Shown piece after piece: positions 17,228 through 26,613 of a stretch of DNA of 35,950 bases. The notes beneath the pieces were generated by a model. That model worked only from the letters and a program-made list of their open reading frames with translations, had not been told where the DNA came from and searched no databases. Source of the stretch: Crocinitomicaceae bacterium (GTDB taxonomy: Bacteria; Bacteroidota; Bacteroidia; Flavobacteriales_D; Crocinitomicaceae). The stretch spans positions 1 through 35,950 of the forward strand of contig JAFIEX010000008.1 of assembly GCA_020832365.1 (NCBI GenBank), given 5' to 3'. Every line of letters starts with the position of its first letter. Positions within the stretch are counted from its first letter, which is position 1. A program made the translations under genes and the position numbers.

Positions 17228-19764
17228 ATGGAAGCGAAATTTTCGGCAAGAGTAAAGGACGTAATTAGTTTTAGTCGTGAAGAAGCTTTGCGCATAGGTA
17301 ATTCACACATTGGTGTGGAGCACTTACTATTGGGTATGCTTCGGGAGGGAGAAGGACTTGGGATTAGAATTTTAAAAGAGTTTAATCTAGACTTAAACGA
17401 TCTCCGAACAAAATTAGAACAATATTTAATAAAAAATACTACCAAACAGATTAATCAGGAGAACATTCCTCTGGTAAAACAAGCTGAGCGCGTATTAAAA
17501 GTGACTTATTTAGAAGCTAAATTATTCAAGAGTCCAGTTATCGGTACTGAGCATTTATTGTTATCTATCTTAAAGGAAGATAATAACCTTGCTTGTAAAA
17601 CACTAAATCGATATGGTATTATTTATGACAATGTAAAAGATGAATTAGAAGCAATGATAGAAGACGCTCAAACAAAAATGGAATTTCCTGGATCTTCGGA
17701 TGAAGGAGGAGATACAGGTTTTTCAGGAAGATCAGCACAAGGAGGAAGTGGAGGTCAACGCACTTCAGACGCAAAGTCTAAAACTCCTGTTTTAGATAAC
17801 TTCGGAAGAGATTTAACAAAATTAGCAGAGGCAGATAAGTTGGACCCCATTGTTGGGCGTGAAAAAGAAATAGAGCGTGTAAGTCAAATACTTTCTAGGC
17901 GTAAAAAGAATAATCCTATTTTAATAGGAGAGCCTGGAGTTGGGAAAAGTGCCATAGCAGAAGGATTAGCGCTTCGCATTGTTCAAAGAAAGGTTTCTCG
18001 AGTATTGTTCAATAAGCGTGTTGTTTCTTTGGATTTAGCCTCTTTAGTTGCAGGCACAAAATATCGTGGGCAATTCGAGGAAAGAATGAAAGCTGTAATG
18101 TCTGAAATAGAAAAAAACCCAGATATTATTTTGTTCATCGATGAAATTCATACTATAATTGGAGCAGGTGGAGCAAGTGGCTCATTGGATGCTTCCAATA
18201 TGTTTAAACCTGCATTGGCAAGGGGCGAACTGCAAGCAATCGGTGCAACAACGCTAGATGAATACAGACAATACATTGAAAAAGATGGCGCACTTGAAAG
18301 ACGTTTCCAAAAAGTAATTATTGAGCCAACTACAATTGAGGAAACTGAACAAATATTAAACAATATTAAAGAGCGCTACGAGGAACATCACAGTGTAACT
18401 TATACACCGAGGCTTTAAAAGCCTGTGTTTCATTAACCAATAGATACATTTCTGATCGCCATTTACCTGATAAGGCAATTGATGCTTTAGATGAGGTGGG
18501 TTCTAGGGTGCACCTCACCAATATAAATGTACCGCAGGAAATTCTTGATCTTGAACAGCAAATTGAAGAATTCAAAGAAAAAAAGAATGCGGTAATCAAA
18601 GCACAGCAATATGAAAAAGCTGCTGAATTTAGAGATAAAGAAAAGCAATTACAAGAAAAGCTAGAAACGGAGAAACAAAAATGGGAAGAAGAAACTAAAG
18701 CCCATAGGGTTACTGTTACTGAAGAGCATGTTGCAGATGTTGTAGCGATGATGACTGGTATTCCTGTTCAAAGAATTGCAGAAAAGGAAAGTGGCAAATT
18801 AGCCAAAATGTCTGAAGAAATTAAAGGACAGGTTATTGGTCAAGATGAAGCAGTACAGAAGGTCGTTAAGGCTATTCAGCGCAATAGAGCAGGATTAAAA
18901 GACCCTAACAAACCCATAGGCTCATTCTTTTTCCTAGGACCAACAGGAGTTGGGAAAACACAATTAGCCAAAGTTTTAGCGCGTTACATGTTTGATACGG
19001 AAGATGCGCTTATTAGGGTTGACATGTCTGAATACATGGAAAAATTCTCTATTTCTAGATTAGTTGGAGCGCCTCCAGGTTATGTAGGTTACGAGGAGGG
19101 GGGACAGTTAACTGAAAAAGTTAGACGAAAGCCCTACTCCATTGTATTATTAGACGAAATTGAAAAAGCACATCCAGATGTATTCAATCTTTTGTTACAG
19201 GCATTGGATGATGGACACATGACTGATGGTCTTGGAAGAAAAATAGATTTTAAAAATACAATTATCATCATGACTTCCAACATTGGAGCTAGGCAACTAC
19301 AAGATTTTGGAACAGGTGTCGGCTTTGGAACTGCTGCTAAAGTTGCTGCTTCTGAAGATGATCAAAAAGCTGTAATTCAAAATGCGTTAAGAAAGGCTTT
19401 CTCTCCTGAATTTTTAAATAGGATTGACGATATGATTTTATTTAAGTCACTCTCTCGCGAATCTATACATTCTATTATCGATTTGGAGTTGAAAAGTTTA
19501 TACAAAAGAATTGAAGAGCTTGGTTACCTTATTAAAATGACGGATGAGGCTAAAGATTTTATTGTAGAAAAAGGTTACGATGAAAAATTTGGTGCTAGAC
19601 CTTTAAAAAGAGCTATTCAGAAATATGTTGAAGATCCGCTTGCGGAACAAATCATTAATGCAACGATTAAATCTGGAGACGCTATAATACTGTCTTTAAA
19701 TGAGTTAAAAGACGGACTAGATACATCTGTTGAAAAACCAAAGAAGTCTAAAAAAGAAGATTAA
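17228..19764 (+). CDS. clpC: ATP-dependent Clp protease ATPase subunit ClpC, interrupted by a one-base frameshift
   Basis: ClpC unfolds proteins and feeds them to ClpP. The N-domain repeats occupy about residues 1-145, followed by a Gly-rich linker, AAA1 (Walker [14 protein letters not shown], Walker [12 protein letters not shown]), a UVR/M-domain coiled coil ([14 protein letters not shown]) and AAA2 ([26 protein letters not shown]). The ATG at 17228 is chosen over the upstream TTG at 17204 because [20 protein letters not shown] is the standard family start. Translated as given, the frame ends at TAA 18416-18418; the rest continues in the -1 frame from 18409 (GAG GCT TTA AAA). Adding one base at 18407-18409 restores YTPEALKAC and an 845-aa protein of the expected length. 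No slippery heptamer is present, so a sequence error or recent mutation is likelier than programmed frameshifting. A shorter reading would give an N-domain plus AAA1 fragment only. Confidence 0.93.
18405..18418 (+). other. clpC: Frameshift site in clpC
   Basis: Codons ACA CCG AGG CTT TAA should read ACA CCN GAG GCT TTA. A single missing base, possibly one G of a GG pair, explains the shift. Everything on both sides aligns with the ClpC family without other disruption. Confidence 0.85.
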
Positions 19765-19780
19765 TTGTTTTATAGCTACA

Positions 19781-19812
19781 AAAAAGGAGCGAAGTATCGC
19801 TCCTTTTTTTTC
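19781..19812 (+). terminator. Intrinsic terminator after clpC
   Basis: A perfect stem GGAGCGA/TCGCTCC with loop AGTA is extended by A-runs and T-runs (AAAAA/TTTTT) and followed by a T-rich tract. It begins 17 bases after the clpC stop. It also shows that the frame opening at 19765 is not the true start of the next gene. Confidence 0.9.
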
Positions 19813-19827
19813 TTATCTATTTTGTAC

Positions 19828-20733
19828 ATGAAAAGTTTTGTTGTTGTCATAATTATTTTAGCAGCCATTTGCCTCTCTTTTTACCCGAATTCTGGAGACT
19901 CAGCGACAAGTGTTATGCCAGTAATTCCTCAAGCCATTTTCATCAATGGAGGACATCAAAGTTTCAAGGATATAATTAATAACGATCGAGATATATCAAT
20001 TTTCGTAAAACAATTATATCATACAGACCAATTGCCGCATAAATCGGCACTTTATTATAAAAATGCGCCTGATTTTTCGATTTATTGGAAATCATATTCG
20101 GCTTATTGGAGTGCAATAAAATTACAACCTAATAGCGAACAAATAGAATTAATATTCAATTGCAAGTTGTTCCAAGAAGATAGTAAACAAACCTTTGAAT
20201 TATATTCAATAAACACTGATAATTTTAACCCTCAAAGCCCGCTATTCCGAGGTGAAGGAGTGCTTCTTGCTTATAAAACCTCTCCCAATACTGGAGAAAT
20301 CGTCCTTTATATTCACGATTACCCTTGTTGCAATAGCGCTGGTCATAATATTGTGCTGCTCAGAGTGATTGAAGGTGTATGTAAAGCAAGAAAGCGCTTT
20401 TTTGTTGCTCGAGATAGAGATGATATAAAAGGTCCATTTTTTCCTGAAATAGTTAATTTTCCGGAAAAAATTCATCAGTTAAAGGAGCCGAAAGAGCTGC
20501 TATGGAGTCCTGAAAAAGTTGAAAAAAATGCTTTTATTGGCCAAAGTGATAAAAATCTTATTGGTCAATTTAGAAAAGGTTCTTATTATTATGTTCTTAA
20601 TCAATGGGATAAAAGTTGGCAATATGTGCTTTTACTTAATGGTATCAATGATGAACCAAGTGCTGTATTAAATCCTGTAAATTTCAAAAATAGACCCGTC
20701 TTCGGATTTATAGCTGTTGAAAATTGGGAATAA
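19828..20733 (+). CDS. Secreted hypothetical protein, 301 aa
   Basis: The ATG at 19828 is the likely start: the frame is open from a TTG at 19765, but that region is the clpC terminator. The product begins with a hydrophobic signal or anchor segment (MKSFVVVIIILAAICLSFYP). The rest has no recognised domain. It is rich in aromatic residues, with a Cys pair (DYPCCNSAGHNI) around residue 168 and a closing segment (YYYVLNQWDKSWQYVLL) that looks like beta strands. The stop is 65 bases before panB, on the same strand, so a shared transcript is possible. Confidence 0.75.
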   Translation: MKSFVVVIIILAAICLSFYPNSGDSATSVMPVIPQAIFINGGHQSFKDIINNDRDISIFVKQLYHTDQLPHKSALYYKNAPDFSIYWKSYSAYWSAIKLQPNSEQIELIFNCKLFQEDSKQTFELYSINTDNFNPQSPLFRGEGVLLAYKTSPNTGEIVLYIHDYPCCNSAGHNIVLLRVIEGVCKARKRFFVARDRDDIKGPFFPEIVNFPEKIHQLKEPKELLWSPEKVEKNAFIGQSDKNLIGQFRKGSYYYVLNQWDKSWQYVLLLNGINDEPSAVLNPVNFKNRPVFGFIAVENWE

Positions 20734-20798
20734 CAAGATTTTTTAATAGATAATTGCTATTTTATAGCTTTAACTTTTAATTTCGCTAAAAAAAGACT

Positions 20799-21614
20799 AT
20801 GTCTGTACACAAAAATGTTAAGAGAGTCACTACTCATGTTCTTCAAGAAATGAAAAACAACGGAGAAAAAATTTCTATGTTGACTGCTTACGATTTTTCC
20901 ATGGCTAGAATTGTAGATACAGCCGGAATGGATGTTATATTGGTAGGAGACTCTGCTTCTAACGTTATGGCTGGTCATGAGACAACTTTGCCTATCACAT
21001 TGGAGCAAATGATCTATCATGCATCCTCTGTAGTAAGGGCCGTTCAAAGAGCTTTGGTTGTTGTAGATATGCCATTTGGTTCCTATCAGGGAAATTCAAA
21101 AGAAGCCTTATCTAACGCGATTAAAATAATGAAGGAATCTGGAGCTCATGCTGTTAAAATGGAAGGAGGACAAGAAATAATTGAGTCTGTAACTAGAATT
21201 CTTACAGCTGGTATTCCTGTTATGGGACACCTTGGATTAACACCACAGTCAATTTACAAGTTCGGGACCTACATCGTTCGAGCAAAAGAGGATGCTGAGG
21301 CAGATAGACTAATTGAAGATGCTAAAGCACTAGAGGATGCTGGTTGTTTCGCTATTGTTTTAGAAAAAATCCCTGCCATGCTTGCCGAAAAAGTCGCTAA
21401 ATCAGTTTCCATTCCTATTATTGGTATTGGCGCTGGCGGAGGTGTTGACGGTCAAGTATTAGTCGTACATGACATGTTAGGAATCAACAATGAATTTAAT
21501 CCAAGATTTTTAAGAAAATATCACAACTTGTATGAAGAAATGATGGGAGCTTTTCAAAGATACATAGAAGACGTTAAAAGTCGAGATTTCCCGAATGAAT
21601 CTGAACAATATTAA
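20799..21614 (+). CDS. panB: 3-methyl-2-oxobutanoate hydroxymethyltransferase
   Basis: PanB adds a hydroxymethyl group from 5,10-methylene-tetrahydrofolate to 2-oxoisovalerate, giving ketopantoate, the first committed step to pantothenate and coenzyme A. The family signatures are all present: [16 protein letters not shown] near residue 28, [19 protein letters not shown] near residue 47 with the metal-binding Asp, [11 protein letters not shown] near residue 87, VKMEGG near residue 119, [14 protein letters not shown] with the likely catalytic Glu, and [15 protein letters not shown]. The 271-aa length is standard. The pseudouridine synthase gene begins inside or just after its 3' end, suggesting cotranscription. 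Confidence 0.96.
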   Translation: MSVHKNVKRVTTHVLQEMKNNGEKISMLTAYDFSMARIVDTAGMDVILVGDSASNVMAGHETTLPITLEQMIYHASSVVRAVQRALVVVDMPFGSYQGNSKEALSNAIKIMKESGAHAVKMEGGQEIIESVTRILTAGIPVMGHLGLTPQSIYKFGTYIVRAKEDAEADRLIEDAKALEDAGCFAIVLEKIPAMLAEKVAKSVSIPIIGIGAGGGVDGQVLVVHDMLGINNEFNPRFLRKYHNLYEEMMGAFQRYIEDVKSRDFPNESEQY

Positions 21615-21621
21615 TGATCAT

Positions 21622-22308
21622 ATGATTGAGGTTTTATTTGAGGATAACCATATTATAGTTGTCAACAAAAAAGCGGGTGACATCACACAAGGAGATAAAA
21701 CAGGCGATACTCCCCTACCCGATAAAGTAAAAGATTGGCTTAAAAAGAAATACAATAAACCAGGAAACGTATTTTTAGGCGTGGTACATCGTTTAGATAG
21801 ACCAACATCAGGCATTGTTATTTTTGCTAAAACTAGTAAAGCATTGACTCGTTTGAATGAAATGTTTCGATCAAAAAATGTAAGTAAGACTTATTGGGCG
21901 GTTGTTGAAAACAAGCCAAGTATTCTAATAGGAAAATGTGAGGATTTATTAGTTAAAAATGAAAAACAAAATAAAAGCTATGTCACCAAAGATGTTCAAA
22001 ATAAAAATGCTAAAAATGCAATTCTGAATTATAAGCTTTTGTCTTCTTCTATTAATTATCATTTACTTGAAGTAAACTTGGAAACAGGAAGGCATCATCA
22101 AATTCGCGTGCAACTTGCTAATATTGGCTGTATAATAAAAGGAGATGTAAAATATGGGGCTAGACGCTCGAATAAGGACAAAAGTATATCATTACATGCA
22201 AGAAAAATTGATTTTTCTCACCCAATTAGTAAAACACTAATCAGTATTACGGCCCCGCTGCCTAAAACGGAAGATTGGCGGTTTTTTGACAATACACTAA
22301 GTGAATAG
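21622..22308 (+). CDS. RluA-family RNA pseudouridine synthase, 228 aa
   Basis: This enzyme isomerises specific uridines in rRNA or tRNA to pseudouridine. The catalytic motif HRLDRPTSGIVIFAKTS contains the essential Asp, and GRHHQIRVQLANIGC is the second conserved motif. There is no N-terminal S4 RNA-binding domain, so it resembles the short RluA-type enzymes; the exact target base cannot be read from the sequence. An alternative ATG at 21595 would add nine residues and overlap panB by 20 bases; the start at 21622 is preferred because IEVLFEDNHIIVVNKKAG is the usual N-terminal beginning of the family. Confidence 0.92.
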   Translation: MIEVLFEDNHIIVVNKKAGDITQGDKTGDTPLPDKVKDWLKKKYNKPGNVFLGVVHRLDRPTSGIVIFAKTSKALTRLNEMFRSKNVSKTYWAVVENKPSILIGKCEDLLVKNEKQNKSYVTKDVQNKNAKNAILNYKLLSSSINYHLLEVNLETGRHHQIRVQLANIGCIIKGDVKYGARRSNKDKSISLHARKIDFSHPISKTLISITAPLPKTEDWRFFDNTLSE

Positions 22309-22413
22309 TCAGGGTTTCAGCTAAACTTAATACAAACTTAAAAGTATAACCCTAATTCGATTTTACTTTTTTTTCACGGCTCTGAATATTTCTTGATGTT
22401 CACTTTCATTGCC

Positions 22414-22447
22414 TTAGAGTTGATTTTTTTTTTAAAATCAACTCTAA
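22414..22447. terminator. Perfect 14-bp inverted repeat, probable terminator
   Basis: TTAGAGTTGATTTT pairs perfectly with AAAATCAACTCTAA across a six-T loop. It lies 105 bases after the pseudouridine synthase stop and about 100 bases before the YceI-fusion gene. The stem is only moderately GC-rich and there is no long T-tract after it on either strand, so it could also be a binding site or an mRNA-stabilising hairpin. Confidence 0.5.
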
Positions 22448-22550
22448 AATGTCATTATTTTTATATTTAATTGCTAAAAGTTGCTGAATAATATTTATTT
22501 CTTAAACATAATTCAACTACCTTCGTTAATTATACACAAACTTATATACC

Positions 22551-24182
22551 ATGGTAACAATCATCAGTCTTTTTCTTATCTTTAGTGGGTTATTAGCTGC
22601 TATAGTGCATGCTAGAAATAATGAGGTAAATGTTCGCACTATTAATTATTTTATTTTTGGAATTGGCGCTGTTTTGCTGTCAGCAGATTTTTTCGAAATT
22701 GAAGGAGACCTCAATCCCTATTTATTCCCTTCTGTTCTAGTTTCAATTATTGCGATTCACTTTGTTATAAGTGAAATTACAAAACAGAAAACGAGTTTCT
22801 TTTGGATTTTCTTACCGATCATTTTCGCACTTCTTTTAGGTTATTTTTTCCCTTTTACCAGTTTTTCGTTTCTAGGATATTTCATTGATACAAATGAAGA
22901 AGTCTTACTTATTGCCTTGTTAGCATCAGTAACCCCTTTTCTAACCCACTTAGCTAAGCTTGGAATTAGTAACTTAGTAATTCGTTTTGGAAGTATAATT
23001 TGGGCTGAGAATGAAGAAAATTATTTAGAAAGTCTTGTGAGTTACGCATTTATTGGTGGTGTTGCAGCGCTAGGAACATTTTTAATTGGTCCTTTGGGTT
23101 TTATTATAGCTGCAACTTTTTACCTATCAGCAACATTTGTATCTCGAAACAAATTAGGTTTTAAAAATGATATTTTCCTTTCAGCTAGTGGAGCACTATG
23201 GCTAATTGTTTACACGATTTTATTGTTGCAACTTGGCGGCTTTAAGCAACTTAATTTCTTAAGAGGTGAAGTCCTTGAAGGAGCATTTGTCGCTGGGTTT
23301 ATGGTTATTGCTTATCACTTATTTTTACAGTTAGCGCGATTCAACCGAGGTAATTGGAAATATATATTTACTTTTTTAGCCTTACTATTACCCTTGCTAA
23401 GCGTATTAGTAATTGGATTTGCATACAATGCATTTGAGCGATTGGGAGGAGTTCTTTCTTTAGGGGGAATGCTTATTAGTATGGCTATTTTAAGCGTGAC
23501 ATTTGCTTTATTCAAAAACGCCAATTTTGTTCCATTAAAAATATTCTCTGTAGGATTGATTTTTTTTGTAACACCATTTATTTTACCAGTAGAGCAAGTA
23601 TCATCCATTTCATTGGAATCTTTAGGTATCAAACAAAGCGATACCGCAAAAGATGATGATAAAACAGTTTCCCTTGACTTCCAGGAAATACTGGGTAGTT
23701 GGTTAATAGATGAAGAGGTGTCTAAAGTGTTTTTTGAGCTTGGTCCAGAAGATGGCAGAACAAAAGGAGAGTTTAAAACTTTCCGCGGGGAAATGACAAT
23801 TAAAGAAGAAATAACAAATAGCAATATCACTGTAATTTTGCCTGTAAAAGCACTTACAACATATATTTCTGTGCGTGACCAAGAATTAATGACTGATGAG
23901 TATTTTGATGAGCAAAATTTTCCAGAAATGCAATTTCAGAGTAAAAAGTTGGTTAAAAAAGACACGCATTATGAGTGGGAAGGCTCGTTTACCATGCTAG
24001 GAATAACTAATCCGCTTACGGTGGAAATGTCGTTAATTGGTGTCGGTGAAGAAAATGGGCAGAAGGTAATCGTATTAAGTGGCTCTTCAAAATTAGATAG
24101 AACTACTTTTGGGATGAGCCCATCTAGTAAAATTGGCAACGTGGTCGATTTTAATTTTGATGTTAAAATGAACTTAGATTAA
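22551..24182 (+). CDS. Polytopic membrane protein fused to a YceI domain, 543 aa
   Basis: Residues 1 to about 355 contain roughly eleven or twelve hydrophobic helices (for example ISLFLIFSGLLAAIVHA, WIFLPIIFALLLGYFFPF, FLALLLPLLSVLVIGFAY) with no recognised transporter motif. Residues about 378-543 match the YceI lipocalin-like fold: WLIDEEVSKVFFELG, a strand with FKTFRGEMTI, SVRDQEL(M)TDEYFDEQNFP, EMQFQSKKL, GSFTMLGITNPLTVEM and a closing DRTTFGMSPSSKIGNVVDF. YceI proteins bind isoprenoid quinones or related lipids in the periplasm. The fused form suggests a membrane pathway that hands a lipid-like molecule to or from the YceI pocket. The 3' end is eight bases from the convergent gene. Confidence 0.88.
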   Translation: MVTIISLFLIFSGLLAAIVHARNNEVNVRTINYFIFGIGAVLLSADFFEIEGDLNPYLFPSVLVSIIAIHFVISEITKQKTSFFWIFLPIIFALLLGYFFPFTSFSFLGYFIDTNEEVLLIALLASVTPFLTHLAKLGISNLVIRFGSIIWAENEENYLESLVSYAFIGGVAALGTFLIGPLGFIIAATFYLSATFVSRNKLGFKNDIFLSASGALWLIVYTILLLQLGGFKQLNFLRGEVLEGAFVAGFMVIAYHLFLQLARFNRGNWKYIFTFLALLLPLLSVLVIGFAYNAFERLGGVLSLGGMLISMAILSVTFALFKNANFVPLKIFSVGLIFFVTPFILPVEQVSSISLESLGIKQSDTAKDDDKTVSLDFQEILGSWLIDEEVSKVFFELGPEDGRTKGEFKTFRGEMTIKEEITNSNITVILPVKALTTYISVRDQELMTDEYFDEQNFPEMQFQSKKLVKKDTHYEWEGSFTMLGITNPLTVEMSLIGVGEENGQKVIVLSGSSKLDRTTFGMSPSSKIGNVVDFNFDVKMNLD

Positions 24183-24190
24183 ATTTGATT

Positions 24191-26419
24191 TTACTCAAAA
24201 TCTTTAAACTTTATTGACCGATTACCAATGGTAATAGAAGATTTATCTATGGTTTTATTCAATCTATCGATAACAAGTACAGCCTCCTCTCTGGTTAAAA
24301 TTTTTCCTGCCCAAATGTTAAGTTCATCCTGTAATTGCTTCATTACTGCATATGTACGATAGGCACTTAATAATTGATTACTGGTCCATTTGTATTGTTT
24401 CGCTTTCTCCTGAATAGTTTTATTGGGAGCAAGGAAATTCGATTTAACTGGATCCGTAAAACTTTGAACAATCCATTTTATTTCCCGATCTACTAATAGA
24501 AATACCCCTGTTGTTCTTAGAGATTGAAACTCCTCAGAAAACTTAGCATTGTTCCTCTCTTCCTTTGTTGATCCAGGATAATTGGCTATTTCATTTTGGG
24601 CAAGCGCAACGATCACACCATTTTTACCCATCTCTCCTATTCCTCCACCTTTTGCATTTATTTTAAAAGGTTTGTTTTTATCCAGCATTGCTTCAAAAAA
24701 TTGACGAATCGCCAAAGAATCGTTTTGTGTTAAAAGTGGTCCGTCCAATTCGAATTTATCTGAAGCAAATTGATCTATTATATTCAGTTGAATTTTCGCA
24801 TTGAAAAAGGGCTTAGCATCCAAAATATTAATGTGCAACATGACTTCGTCTACTTGGTCACTCGTATGACTATATGGTATAGCAATCAAACGAATTTCAA
24901 ATTGCTCGGATTGAGCAGATTGAGAAAAAGTAAAAGTTTGTGTAAGCAAATCAAAAGTAGCGCCATCTTCAAATGTAAAAAAACCGTCTTTTTCCCAAAA
25001 CGGCATCCACCTTCTGCCGATTAAATCTAGCATTCTACTTTTTTGTTGTTCTTTTTCTTGCTGTAAATCAATTGCAATTTGTTTTTCCTCTTTCAAAGTT
25101 TTTATTTTCTTTTCCAATGCTTTCAGTTGGTTATAATAACTGATTAGCTTTTCTTGACTTTTTTTACGATACTTTTTGCCTGATTCTGTTTTTAACTTTC
25201 TATCTTTCGTTGTTATCGGATTCATTCTCGCGTCACTAAGTTCTTTTTCTAGCTTGTTAATTTGAAGCAATTTATCTTTTCTTTTTTTGTCAGTATATTG
25301 AATTTGGTAATCATACCCTCGTTTACCACTAATTTTTTCTTCCAAAACGTTTATATCAAGTTGCACCCTATTTATAAAAGTATAATAGGTAGCCTTTCCA
25401 GTGAAACTAGAATCAGGGGATAAAAAACGAGACTCTGTTGAACCAAAAAGAGGATAACTCCAACCATTTTTTTCAATTACTACTGTTGTTTGTTTTTCGC
25501 TATTATATCCCCAAACATCTAAATGTACCTTGGTAACCCTCTCCTCTCCGAAAGTTTCAAAATTGCGAATGGCATATCTAAGCGGTTCAATTTTCTCCTT
25601 ATTCTTTTTCTTTTTCTCGTCTAGAATAATTTGCGTATCGTAGGGAAATAATCCAACGGCTTTAGGGAGTCCTTTGTTCCATCTGCCTCTCTCATCTTTT
25701 TCGCGTTCCTCAAAAAGTCCCGAAGTACTAGAACCATCACCAGCAGCAACCAAAACATTTATAAAAAGATCTGCTTGTCCGCCAAGAGAAAGAAATATTT
25801 CCTTAGCGCGATTTTCAACAAAAGCATTTGTAGCGTAATTAAATGCTTCAATTACTTGCCTTCTCTCTTGAATTGTCCATTTGCCAAATCCATCTAACAT
25901 AGCCAATCGGTCATTGAATGCTAAACTTGGGTTCCAAATATTGATCAACTTAGGATTTATTTCCAATTTATCATCTTTTCTTCTTATCGCAACTTCAGGT
26001 AACTGAGAAAGAATTTCCTCTTCAAAGCGATTAAATGCTCCAGACAAACCTTCTTTTTCTAAATTATTTTTACGGTATGCATGCAAAAGTTTGTTTAACT
26101 CCCATACTGCTTGTTTATTGGCAGCCTCAGCCAAAACTCCTTTTGGAGCCTTACTAATCTCGGAGGATAAAATCTTCAGTAAGGCAGGTTCGTTAATGAT
26201 TAAAAGCTCGATTGAATCATAATTGATTTCACCATTTGGAAGGTAGATCATGGGGCCTCGATAGTCCAAATATCTTCCTATGTTTAACTCTAAGATAGGA
26301 CTTTTCCTAACTGTATGGAATAGATAGGCCTTATCATTACCTGATAGAAAATGATCTTCTTGTGAAAAAGAACAAAAAACGATTAGTAAGTATAAAAGAA
26401 AAATGTAAAACTTTGTCAT
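24191..26419 (-). CDS. Large secreted hypothetical protein, 742 aa
   Basis: The frame is open upstream to 26458, but the ATG at 26419 is preferred because it gives a clean signal peptide (MTKFYIFLLYLLIVFCSFSQ). No family was recognised. The mature part has a mixed N-terminal region (about 20-370), a strongly charged coiled-coil region (about 375-450, with lysine/glutamate heptads such as KALEKKIKTLKEEKQIAI) and a C-terminal region with a WMPFWEKDGFFTFEDG segment and strand-like repeats (about 470-742). It carries no T9SS C-terminal domain. It is likely periplasmic. Convergent with the YceI-fusion gene with eight bases between them. Confidence 0.8.
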   Translation of the reverse strand: MTKFYIFLLYLLIVFCSFSQEDHFLSGNDKAYLFHTVRKSPILELNIGRYLDYRGPMIYLPNGEINYDSIELLIINEPALLKILSSEISKAPKGVLAEAANKQAVWELNKLLHAYRKNNLEKEGLSGAFNRFEEEILSQLPEVAIRRKDDKLEINPKLINIWNPSLAFNDRLAMLDGFGKWTIQERRQVIEAFNYATNAFVENRAKEIFLSLGGQADLFINVLVAAGDGSSTSGLFEEREKDERGRWNKGLPKAVGLFPYDTQIILDEKKKKNKEKIEPLRYAIRNFETFGEERVTKVHLDVWGYNSEKQTTVVIEKNGWSYPLFGSTESRFLSPDSSFTGKATYYTFINRVQLDINVLEEKISGKRGYDYQIQYTDKKRKDKLLQINKLEKELSDARMNPITTKDRKLKTESGKKYRKKSQEKLISYYNQLKALEKKIKTLKEEKQIAIDLQQEKEQQKSRMLDLIGRRWMPFWEKDGFFTFEDGATFDLLTQTFTFSQSAQSEQFEIRLIAIPYSHTSDQVDEVMLHINILDAKPFFNAKIQLNIIDQFASDKFELDGPLLTQNDSLAIRQFFEAMLDKNKPFKINAKGGGIGEMGKNGVIVALAQNEIANYPGSTKEERNNAKFSEEFQSLRTTGVFLLVDREIKWIVQSFTDPVKSNFLAPNKTIQEKAKQYKWTSNQLLSAYRTYAVMKQLQDELNIWAGKILTREEAVLVIDRLNKTIDKSSITIGNRSIKFKDFE

Positions 26420-26613
26420 AATATATTTTTGACCGGTTGTATAACACAAGAAAACCAATTAGTTACGATGAAACTATAAAACAAAGTTGTTGATTTAATT
26501 AAAATAAAAAACTCATCCTAATTAATAGTTTTCAACTAATGTTAGTGAATCAAAAGATTTAATTTAGTTAAAGATGAATATTTTCTAAAGAAAACTATTA
26601 AATTTAACAACGA

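Noticed and set aside
18405-18420. Programmed -1 frameshifting in clpC
   Set aside because: A -1 shift would restore the frame, but there is no slippery heptamer of the X XXY YYZ type before the TAA and no strong downstream stem; clpC is not known to use recoding.
24187-24202. Small hairpin between the convergent YceI-fusion and orphan genes (GATTTT-ACTC-AAAATC)
   Set aside because: Only six AT-rich pairs, without a T-tract; too weak to call a terminator.
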